Part shown: positions 1-6,029 of the stretch, one piece after another
Position numbering within the stretch: position 1 is the stretch's first letter
Layout of the letters: every line of letters begins with the position of its first letter
Program-made: the position numbers and the translations under genes
The notes under the pieces: generated by a model
Seen by the model: only the letters and a program-made list of their open reading frames with translations
The model's database searches: none
What the model was told of the DNA's origin: nothing
DNA from: Gammaproteobacteria bacterium
Lineage (GTDB): Bacteria; Pseudomonadota; Gammaproteobacteria; Nitrosococcales; Methylophagaceae
Length of the DNA stretch: 6,067 nt
Assembly: GCA_003645385.1 (NCBI GenBank)
Contig: QNEY01000118.1
Span: forward strand, 1-6,067
Reading direction: 5' to 3'

Positions 1-14
1 AGGCTTCATTATTA

Positions 15-1652
15 CTACTGATTCCACAAATACACAGCATGAGCAACATTTCCATTACCACTGTAAGAAAACTCACTGCAAAGCTGTTTAAGCAGACCTT
101 CTCCCCGCCCGCACAAACCTTCATTTTCAGCTAATTCCTTAGCATATTGTTGATAATCAAAACCTTCACCACTATCAGCAATTTCAATATCTAAGCGACC
201 ACCAGTTGATTCAGGTTGGTGAGACAATGACACTTTGATAAAACCATCTTGTAATTCCGCTAATCGTTGTCCGCGTAATAAGTAATATTCGGTAAAGCCA
301 TTAGCACTTTCTTTGAGCTTGGAATCCAGATTTAATAAACCATGCTCCAGAGCATTACTGCATAACTCAGCTAACACAGTATAAATGCGTTGCCGATGCT
401 CATGTGGAGCCTGAATCTGTACAACAATATTGACCAATAGAGGTACAATATCAAGCGTACGCAATGTGTGGGCAGAAAAATAAAAATGGGCATCCCATTG
501 GGAAGCAGCAATATCAGATTGCTGTGATGTACTAGGTGTTGAAAAATCTAATTGATGCACGATAGCAACGTCTAATTCAACCATCGTTAAATCATCAGTC
601 TGGCCATCAGAAAACTCCGTCAGCACCTGTTCCAATGTCGCTAGATCCCGACCTTTTGCTAAAGCCAGGTCTATACTATGCTGACCAAATTTATCTCCCT
701 GCTTATTGACTGCATGGCTAACGCCATCAGAGCACCAAAACACCTTGTCACCAGCAGCCACTTCTACAAAAACCGTTTCAAGATCTGCCTTATGCATTTC
801 AGATACACCTAGCGGAAGATGGTCTGATACAACTCTATGCTTGATCTGAGAATCCTGATCAATAACTAACATGTCAGGCAAACCGCCATTCCAGACTGCC
901 AGCATTTTGCCCTCTTGTTCCAGCTCAACTAAACAGGCGGCACAAAATAAATTTTCCGGCAAAATAAATAATAACTTCTTATTGATCTCTTCAATAATGT
1001 CACTGATGCTAAAACCTTTTTGGGTCATTCCATAAAAGACTTCAGCAACAGGTAATGCACCTACAGCTGCTGGTAAACCATGACCAGTAAAATCTCCAAT
1101 AAATATATTAATACCACCTGACGGCTTAGGAGCACTTAAAACAAGATCACCACTGAATCGGGCTAGAGGCTTACTCAACACTTGAAGACAAGGTAAATCA
1201 GTCCCACTCATTGTGGCAATGCGATCATACAAGTGATCTGCGGCAGCTAAATTCTGCTCAAAATCATTCTGCAGCTCTTGTATGTCATTAGTGACTTCAG
1301 ACCGATTAATGGCTCTAATTTCCAGCAAAAAATAATATTGTTGCTGTAATTCAATACTTTTAATCGTAAGTTGTTGAGAGGAAGATTCGTTGATGAATGC
1401 TAATGATAGCGTGATTGATTCTTGTAATTTCTGGCCAAGAACATTATCAAGAGCTTTATTTAACAAGGCTGGCAGCTCAGAATTCGAAAAAAGTGCTGCT
1501 AATGTTTTCATTGTCGCATGTTGCGAGCTGATCTGGCTTTTCTCAACTAACCAGTTATTCCAAAATACAATCTTATGGTGCTGATCTAGGATTAGAACAC
1601 CATAGTCCGAACTTTCTAATACTTGAATTGCAAGTTGCTGTTGCAAATCCAT
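15..1652 (-). CDS. PAS-PP2C(SpoIIE)-HATPase partner-switch phosphatase/kinase
   Basis: Probable cytoplasmic dual-activity regulator of the neighbouring STAS protein; no membrane segment or signal peptide is seen. Numbering is from the ATG at 1652 (545 aa). Residues about 8-112 look like a PAS domain (GVLILDQHHKIVFWNNW), followed by a helical linker. Residues about 165-368 are a SpoIIE/RsbU-type PP2C phosphatase with its metal-binding acidic motifs: SGD (D169), GDFTGHGLPAA (D187), CSDG (D309) and DGQTDDLT (D353/D354). After a Ser/Gln-rich linker, residues about 385-545 form a GHKL ATPase of the anti-sigma-kinase type: N box ELCSNALEHG (E429, N433), DSGEG (D493) and GRGEG (515-519). All catalytic motifs look intact, so it may both phosphorylate and dephosphorylate the STAS partner, as proposed for HsbR-like proteins. 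Those relatives usually carry an N-terminal receiver; here a PAS domain replaces it. An upstream TTG at 1658 would add two residues. Domain calls are firm; target and output are inferred. Confidence 0.93.
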   Translation of the reverse strand: MDLQQQLAIQVLESSDYGVLILDQHHKIVFWNNWLVEKSQISSQHATMKTLAALFSNSELPALLNKALDNVLGQKLQESITLSLAFINESSSQQLTIKSIELQQQYYFLLEIRAINRSEVTNDIQELQNDFEQNLAAADHLYDRIATMSGTDLPCLQVLSKPLARFSGDLVLSAPKPSGGINIFIGDFTGHGLPAAVGALPVAEVFYGMTQKGFSISDIIEEINKKLLFILPENLFCAACLVELEQEGKMLAVWNGGLPDMLVIDQDSQIKHRVVSDHLPLGVSEMHKADLETVFVEVAAGDKVFWCSDGVSHAVNKQGDKFGQHSIDLALAKGRDLATLEQVLTEFSDGQTDDLTMVELDVAIVHQLDFSTPSTSQQSDIAASQWDAHFYFSAHTLRTLDIVPLLVNIVVQIQAPHEHRQRIYTVLAELCSNALEHGLLNLDSKLKESANGFTEYYLLRGQRLAELQDGFIKVSLSHQPESTGGRLDIEIADSGEGFDYQQYAKELAENEGLCGRGEGLLKQLCSEFSYSGNGNVAHAVYLWNQ

Positions 1653-1660
1653 ATTCAAAG

Positions 1661-1664
1661 TCTC
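1661..1664 (-). promoter_or_regulatory. Ribosome binding site deciding the phosphatase/kinase start
   Basis: On the minus strand, GAGA lies 8 nt before the ATG at 1652 but only 2 nt before the in-frame TTG at 1658. The spacing favours ATG, giving 545 rather than 547 residues. The site is a weak Shine-Dalgarno match, so the TTG start served by the purine run at 1666-1670 (AAAGA) is not fully excluded. Confidence 0.5.
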
Positions 1665-1679
1665 ATCTTTTAGCGGTTA

Positions 1680-1707
1680 TAGCTAGGCTATAGCTATAGC
1701 CTAGCTA
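1680..1707. repeat. 28-bp perfect palindrome at the STAS gene end
   Basis: The arms TAGCTAGGCTATA (1680-1692) and TATAGCCTAGCTA (1695-1707) are exact reverse complements around a central GC, so all 28 bases are palindromic. In RNA this could fold into a 12-bp stem with an AGCT tetraloop. It covers the last Ser codon and the TAG stop of the STAS gene (stop at 1701-1703) and ends about 20 nt before the next gene's Shine-Dalgarno region. No U-tract follows on either strand, which argues against an intrinsic terminator. It could be an intercistronic mRNA hairpin setting the ratio of STAS protein to its phosphatase/kinase, or a protein-binding site. The sequence is certain; the role is unknown. 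Confidence 0.8.
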
Positions 1708-1997
1708 ATTGCGAACAGCTTCTGGAAATTTGATATTTCGAGGATATTATTTATTTCTGAGCGACAATTAGTCAACTCGATTCGTGCACTATCACCACCA
1801 GCATAATCACGTAGTAGCAATAACATTCCTAAGGCAGAACTATCCATATAATCAGCAGATGCAAAATTTAAAATAAAACGATTTCCTGGAGAGCCACCTT
1901 CATACGCTTCACGAAACTCACCTTGTACGCTGAAATCAAAGCGACCATCGATATTAATAATCCGCTGGTTGCCATCAGTCTTAGCTGAAATACCCAT
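1701..1997 (-). CDS. STAS-domain anti-sigma factor antagonist
   Basis: A single-domain STAS protein of 98 aa, about the usual size of SpoIIAA/RsbV-like antagonists, with no membrane segment. The diagnostic phospho-switch is MDSSALGMLLLL at residues 51-62. Ser53/Ser54 match the DSS(G/A)LG site phosphorylated by anti-sigma kinases, the second Ser probably being the acceptor by comparison with SpoIIAA. The C-terminal NILEISNFQKLFAI is the usual last STAS helix. It starts at an ATG with an AAGGA Shine-Dalgarno (2007-2011) 9 nt upstream. It is 75 nt downstream of the MCP-like gene and directly before the PP2C-HATPase gene, its likely modifier. By family, the unphosphorylated form should bind and free a partner. 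No sigma factor or separate anti-sigma factor is in the window, so the partner is unknown and could be a diguanylate cyclase or another regulator. Confidence 0.93.
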   Translation of the reverse strand: MGISAKTDGNQRIINIDGRFDFSVQGEFREAYEGGSPGNRFILNFASADYMDSSALGMLLLLRDYAGGDSARIELTNCRSEINNILEISNFQKLFAIS

Positions 1998-2072
1998 TTA
2001 AATCTATCCTTAAAATACGTAGTGATTAACGCAAAGTGCAGTATTCTAATCTAGATCGACCAAATGCACCAA

Positions 2073-3245
2073 TTAAAACAATTCGATGTCACCGGTATCA
2101 AGGTCTTGTTGCGAAACAGCTTTATGTTCTACAGATTTAATTTTTGGCTTTAATTCAGTCAAGGAATGTTCAATTTCTGTTAACAGCACACGATAATCAT
2201 CCAGTATTTCAGGTTTCATCCGAGCTTCATGTAACTGGTCGACTAACTCACTTAATTTATTGACCGCATCCAACCTCTGAACAATATGCGCCGACAGCTG
2301 GGTACACATATCTTCAAACTGCAACGATGTTATTGCCTGATTTACCATTACAGTCATTTGTTGCGATACTTCACCTGTTTTCTCAATAATTTTGTTCGAT
2401 TGTTCGTTCACTTCAGTCATCGTTGTAGACATTTCTGTCACTTGTTGCTTACCGTTCAAAGCTATGTTCATATCGGCTGAAACAACTCTATTCACAATCT
2501 CAGTGGCTGCAAACAGACTATTTTTGACATCACTTGTTAATGCATTTATTTCTTCACTAAAATCATCCGACTTTTGTGATAATTTACGAACTTCATCGGC
2601 AACGACAGCAAAACCACGGCCTGCTTCACCTGCACGCGCAGCCTCAATGGCAGCATTAAGTGCCAGTAAATTAGTTTGTGAGGCAATATCTTTAACATCA
2701 CCTAATAAAGAAAAAACACCATCAACCTTTTTAGTCATATCATCCAAGCTATGCATCAACGACATGCTATCCTTGCTGTTGTTCAAAATCATATCTACAA
2801 AATAAGCCAGTAACTTATCTATTTCACTGATAAATGTATTTATGCCGCCCTCAGTTTCATCATTGCGTAACAAACCATTTAACATGCTGGCCTGCTGCTC
2901 ACCTTGACTGTTTAAGCCCTGAAAACTATTAGTCAAATTCATGATCGCATCTTGAATTAAACTATTGACCTGATCACTTTCAGAACGGATTAAGGTCAGC
3001 TGCTCTTTTAAATGAGAATACGCCTCATCATGCAACGCATGAACATCTGCCGAAATGACTGGTTCAACTGCTTGCTTTTCTACTGGAACATTTTCATCTA
3101 CCTTCTCGGCGAGTAAAATCGGCAACAATAACCATATCAATGCTGTTACAACCACTAAAACACTAGCAAATAAATTGGATTGCCAGAAGCCAATCCCGGC
3201 AAGAAATAGTGTCAATAATAATGGTACAGCTGTTTGTTTAGTCAT
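2073..3245 (-). CDS. Membrane-anchored MCP-like signalling protein with CheZ-like motif
   Basis: A 390-aa methyl-accepting-chemotaxis-type protein. Two adjoining hydrophobic helices (about 6-22 and 25-46) form a membrane hairpin with only a few residues between them, so there is no periplasmic sensor domain and no visible HAMP domain. A long helical arm leads to the canonical MCP tip, ASQTNLLALNAAIEAARAG to VVADEVRKL (188-222), which normally contacts CheA/CheW. The returning arm contains QFEDMCTQL (309-317), where D312 and Q316 are spaced like the catalytic DxxxQ of CheZ (FQDLTGQ). After residue 365 a polar tail ends in GDIELF, similar to the CheD end and unlike the xWxxF CheR tether. No clear methylation-site consensus is seen. 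The ATG at 3245 has no recognisable Shine-Dalgarno, but the membrane hairpin begins directly after it, supporting this start. MCP-superfamily membership is firm; receptor versus CheZ-like phosphatase function is open. Confidence 0.92.
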   Translation of the reverse strand: MTKQTAVPLLLTLFLAGIGFWQSNLFASVLVVVTALIWLLLPILLAEKVDENVPVEKQAVEPVISADVHALHDEAYSHLKEQLTLIRSESDQVNSLIQDAIMNLTNSFQGLNSQGEQQASMLNGLLRNDETEGGINTFISEIDKLLAYFVDMILNNSKDSMSLMHSLDDMTKKVDGVFSLLGDVKDIASQTNLLALNAAIEAARAGEAGRGFAVVADEVRKLSQKSDDFSEEINALTSDVKNSLFAATEIVNRVVSADMNIALNGKQQVTEMSTTMTEVNEQSNKIIEKTGEVSQQMTVMVNQAITSLQFEDMCTQLSAHIVQRLDAVNKLSELVDQLHEARMKPEILDDYRVLLTEIEHSLTELKPKIKSVEHKAVSQQDLDTGDIELF

Positions 3246-3339
3246 ATGTTATTTTTAGTATTTCTATAATCGAGAAGTCAATTTTAGTTATACCTGAAAT
3301 CAATGCAATTGTTATGCCTTTAAAATAGTTATCCAGATA

Positions 3340-4428
3340 CTATTCAGAAACCAACTTCAATAATTTTCCAGCAATTTTAGTTAATGGTAGCTGTAGCTCA
3401 GCGGCCCCTATTTTTACTGCTTGTCCTGGCATTCCCCAGACTACACTGCTTTTTTCATCTTGGACAAAATTAAAGGCTCCCGCTTCTTTCATTTCCAGCA
3501 TTCCTTTAGCACCATCATCTCCCATACCGGTCAACATCAAACCTATCGCATTAGCACCCACATTCTGAGCAACCGATCTGAATAACACATCAACTGATGG
3601 TTTATGGCGACTAACGGGCGGACCATCATTCAATTTACAATAAAAACGGGCACCACTACGCTCAACAATTAAGTGTTTATCGCCTGGTGCAATATAAGCA
3701 TGGCCAGGTAATATTTGTTGACCATCTTCAGCCTCACTCACTTCAATTGCACAAACCCCATTGACTCGTTCAGCAAATGGACCACTGAAGCTGGCAGGAA
3801 TATGTTGGACAATAACAATGCCGGGACAGTCCGCAGGTAACTCCCTTAATACATCTTTAATAGCTTCGGTACCACCCGTTGATGAACCGATAGCGATGAT
3901 CTTGTCTGTTGTTTTTAAATGTGAAGGTATCGTACTAAGCGGGCGTTTTGTTAATATCGCATCAGCAGTTAATTTTTCTGGTACATTCGCCTGTACAGGT
4001 TTTCTTTCTGGTGCAAGAGCATGAATATTAACAACAGAAGCTGTTTTGACTTTTTCGACAATTTCATCAGCATAGTTGCTGAGGGTATTGGATAAATCAA
4101 GTTTTGGTTTAGCAACAAAATCCACTGCACCTAACTCTAAAGCTTCCAAGGTAACTTGTGCACCTTGTTCTGTTAGCGTAGATACCATCACTACAGCCAT
4201 CGGGTGCAAACGCATCAAATTTCTCAGAAAGGTTACGCCGTCCATCCGAGGCATTTCAACATCTAAAGTCAGCACATCAGGTTTAAGTTGTTTTATCTTT
4301 TCTCGTGCTTGATAAGGATCAATAGCTGTGCCAACAACCTCAATATCAGGGTCAGCATTAAGAATTTGACTCAGTAACTTTCTAACTAATGCTGAATCAT
4401 CAACAACGAGGACTTTTATCTTTGCCAT
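3340..4428 (-). CDS. cheB: Chemotaxis protein-glutamate methylesterase/deamidase CheB
   Basis: CheB of 362 aa, full length for the family. It removes methyl groups from receptor glutamates and can deamidate receptor glutamines, and is activated by phosphoryl transfer from CheA. The N-terminal receiver (about 3-122) has the acidic pair D10/D11, phospho-acceptor D56 in LTLDVEMPRMDG, T84 and K107 (VAKP). A linker of about 50 residues joins it to the methylesterase domain (about 173-360). The expected Ser-His-Asp triad is visible: S183 in IGSSTGGTEAI, H209 in IVQHIPASFS and D305 in LTGMGDDGAKGM. The start MAKIKVLVVDDSALVRKLL is typical; AGGAAG (4432-4437) lies upstream at rather short spacing. 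It is separated from cheD by 93 bp and from the MCP-like gene by 94 bp, longer gaps than elsewhere in the operon. All active-site residues are intact. Confidence 0.97.
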   Translation of the reverse strand: MAKIKVLVVDDSALVRKLLSQILNADPDIEVVGTAIDPYQAREKIKQLKPDVLTLDVEMPRMDGVTFLRNLMRLHPMAVVMVSTLTEQGAQVTLEALELGAVDFVAKPKLDLSNTLSNYADEIVEKVKTASVVNIHALAPERKPVQANVPEKLTADAILTKRPLSTIPSHLKTTDKIIAIGSSTGGTEAIKDVLRELPADCPGIVIVQHIPASFSGPFAERVNGVCAIEVSEAEDGQQILPGHAYIAPGDKHLIVERSGARFYCKLNDGPPVSRHKPSVDVLFRSVAQNVGANAIGLMLTGMGDDGAKGMLEMKEAGAFNFVQDEKSSVVWGMPGQAVKIGAAELQLPLTKIAGKLLKLVSE

Positions 4429-4476
4429 GGACTTCCTGTACTCAACAATTACTAATAACCAAGTATAAAGGTAGAG

Positions 4477-4503
4477 TTTATATCTTCGTTACCAGTCTGC
4501 CAA
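4477..4503 (-). promoter_or_regulatory. Possible internal sigma-70 promoter before cheB
   Basis: In the 93-bp cheD-cheB gap, the minus strand reads TTGGCA (4498-4503) and TATAAA (4477-4482), each a 5/6 match to -35 and -10 consensus. The spacer is 15 bp, shorter than the preferred 17, which weakens the call. A start near 4470 would leave a leader of about 42 nt before cheB. It would allow cheB and the MCP-like, STAS and phosphatase genes to be expressed apart from the upstream part of the operon. Prediction by eye only. Confidence 0.3.
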
Positions 4504-4521
4504 TCCTATTTTTGATTAAAA

Positions 4522-5151
4522 TCAAAATAATTCAACACCACCTGAATCTGGTTGCACATCCAATTCACGTTGATAGACTTGTTCACGTTGAATAAGTGTT
4601 TCATTGTGCAATGAACGTAGACGCTTAACTCTCAATCGTCCAGAATCGGGGTAATACATCACTTTTCTTGGATAAATATCACCTAAGTCCTGCACCACAA
4701 TATCAAGTTGTTCCGTAAGTAAATATTCGAGCACAAACTCAATGTTACGAGAACCGATATCTGACATACTGGCCATAATTTTTCCACCACCAGTTAATTT
4801 GATTTCTAAATTGTTGCGGTTGCCACCATTTTTCAAAATATCATTAATTAAGTGTTCCATAGCATAACTGCCATAGCGTGTTGCAGAATCCATCCAGTCA
4901 GCGCTGGCATGCTCACTCTTCTTTGGCAACATAAAATGGTTCATTCCACCAATACCAAATATCTTGTCGCGAATACATGCTGATACGCAGGATCCTAAAG
5001 TGGTGGCTACTGCTTCATCAGGCTGGGTTGTCACATAATATTCACCCGGCAGAATTTTAGCCGCCCATGTCTTGTGAGTGCGATCCCAATAACGGTTAAC
5101 ATGCTCAAAATCAGCCAAGCAAGAAGGCTGTGGTGGACGTTGCACAGGCAT
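4522..5151 (-). CDS. cheD: Chemoreceptor glutamine deamidase CheD
   Basis: CheD of 209 aa, a cytoplasmic cysteine-hydrolase-like enzyme that deamidates receptor glutamines to glutamates and so creates methylation sites. The core signature is TTLGSCVSACIRD followed by GIGGMNHFMLP. C55 is the catalytic cysteine and H72 its partner, with the 17-residue spacing of Thermotoga CheD C27/H44; T50/T51 lie near the usual threonine position. The glycine-rich KLTGGGKIM (118-126) is also typical of the family. About 30 residues precede KILPGEYYVT and about 30 follow the core, making it longer than the roughly 160-residue Gram-positive and Thermotoga forms. The C-terminus ends SGGVELF, nearly the same as the MCP-like protein's tail. 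Its ATG overlaps the cheR stop codon by one base (TAATG), suggesting translational coupling. No CheC or CheX partner is present in the window. Confidence 0.96.
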   Translation of the reverse strand: MPVQRPPQPSCLADFEHVNRYWDRTHKTWAAKILPGEYYVTTQPDEAVATTLGSCVSACIRDKIFGIGGMNHFMLPKKSEHASADWMDSATRYGSYAMEHLINDILKNGGNRNNLEIKLTGGGKIMASMSDIGSRNIEFVLEYLLTEQLDIVVQDLGDIYPRKVMYYPDSGRLRVKRLRSLHNETLIQREQVYQRELDVQPDSGGVELF

Positions 5152-5993
5152 TATTGATTCTTCCTGTAGATGGTGTGTCCCAGTGAATCAAAACGTGTAG
5201 AAACTTTATAAAGTGTTTCGGAATGTCCAATAAACAAATGTGCATCAGGTGCTAAAATATCAGCATAACGTTCAAATAATACCCGTTGGGTATCCTTATC
5301 AAAGTAAATCACTACGTTACGGCAAAACATAAAGTCAAACTGACCTTTCATTGGCCATTGATGCAATAAATTAAGACGCTTAAAGCTAATCATTTGTTGC
5401 AATTCAGGGCTGACCTTAACCATATCAGCCTTATCACCACGACCACGTTTAAACCAGCGTTTTATTCGTTCTTCAGGCAAGCCTTCAATACGATCTGCAC
5501 GATAAATCCCACTTTGGCCTTGTGCTACTACATTAGCATCTAAATCTGTGGCTAGAATTTTAACATCCCATTGTTCAAAGTCCGGTAAAAACTCTTTTAA
5601 TATCATGGCAATACTATAAGGCTCTTCACCTGTTGAACAGCCAGCAGACCAGATTCGGATACGTTTATTATGCTTATTCTTTTCAACCAGATCAGGGATA
5701 ACAGTGTGTGCCAAAAACTCGAAATGATGATTTTCGCGAAAAAATGCCGTTAAGTTAGTCGTGATGGCATTGATCATGAAATCCTGTTCATCTTCATCAC
5801 CAGCTTCTAAAGCATCACAAAATGCATCAAAACTGCCAAAACCACCTTTACGAATACGCTTCGACAAGCGCCCATAAACCATATCCTTTTTGGCATTACT
5901 GAGAACAATACCAGTATGTTCAGTTACAAATTGCCGAATACGCTCAAAGCTGGCATCAGTAAACTCAAACTCACGGTTCCGACTTGCTGTCAT
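5151..5993 (-). CDS. cheR: Chemoreceptor glutamate methyltransferase CheR (pentapeptide-dependent type)
   Basis: CheR of 280 aa, full length. It transfers methyl groups from S-adenosylmethionine to receptor glutamates during adaptation. An N-terminal helical domain (about 10-75) leads into TNLTAFFRE (79-87). The SAM-binding motif is IWSAGCSTGEEPYSIAM (114-130), followed by ATDLD (148-152), FCRNVVIYFD (223-232) and GHSETL (256-261). In the beta-subdomain, KRGRGDKADMVKV (182-194) matches E. coli CheR RGTGPHEGLVRV; this GxG loop marks enzymes that dock on an xWxxF receptor tail. The upstream receptor ends in exactly such a tail (EWDEF), so the two are a likely enzyme-substrate pair. It starts at an ATG with AGGGA (6002-6006) 8 nt upstream, 36 bp after the receptor stop. 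The stop overlaps the cheD start by one base. Function is firm; specificity for the neighbouring receptor is inferred. Confidence 0.97.
   Translation of the reverse strand: MTASRNREFEFTDASFERIRQFVTEHTGIVLSNAKKDMVYGRLSKRIRKGGFGSFDAFCDALEAGDEDEQDFMINAITTNLTAFFRENHHFEFLAHTVIPDLVEKNKHNKRIRIWSAGCSTGEEPYSIAMILKEFLPDFEQWDVKILATDLDANVVAQGQSGIYRADRIEGLPEERIKRWFKRGRGDKADMVKVSPELQQMISFKRLNLLHQWPMKGQFDFMFCRNVVIYFDKDTQRVLFERYADILAPDAHLFIGHSETLYKVSTRFDSLGHTIYRKNQ
5160..5165 (-). promoter_or_regulatory. cheD ribosome binding site inside the cheR 3' end
   Basis: AGGAAG on the minus strand lies within the last codons of cheR, 8 nt before the cheD ATG (5149-5151). Together with the TAATG stop-start overlap this fixes the cheD start and indicates that ribosomes finishing cheR can initiate cheD. 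Confidence 0.75.
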
Positions 5994-6029
5994 AGCTGCT
6001 GTCCCTAAATACTTCTAACCTAGCCAGAG

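Noticed and set aside
1..14. Possible next gene start: minus-strand ATG at 7-9 (ATG AAG CCT), five bases after the phosphatase/kinase stop
   Set aside because: Only three codons are visible and no well-placed Shine-Dalgarno precedes the ATG. A following gene is plausible but cannot be called from this window.
2392..2805. Plus-strand open frame of 137 codons opposite the MCP-like gene
   Set aside because: It is antisense to the most conserved part of the MCP signalling domain, has no recognisable protein features, and its openness follows from the codon pattern of the real gene. The other plus-strand open frames (for example near 1390, 2286, 3055, 3761, 4076 and 4389) are shadows for the same reason.
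3246..3290. TTGACT-like -35 element directly before the MCP-like gene
   Set aside because: The nearest -10-like hexamer (TACTAA, 15-bp spacer) is poor and would place the transcript start at or inside the start codon region.
3324..3344. Imperfect hairpin over the cheB stop codon followed by a few T on the minus strand
   Set aside because: The A/T-rich stem has a bulge and only a short T run, and the gene run continues in the same direction. A terminator is not supported.
4429..4521. Sigma-54-type promoter suggested by TTGGCAGACTGGTAAC in the cheD-cheB gap
   Set aside because: The GG element is present, but the GC of the -12 TTGC element is missing at the required spacing. The sigma-70 reading is better, though weak.
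4510..4527. Inverted repeat TTTTGATT-AA-AATCAAAA at the cheD end, as a terminator
   Set aside because: The stem is almost wholly A/T with a two-base centre, overlaps the cheD stop codon, and lacks a following U-tract on the minus strand. It would fold too weakly to terminate.
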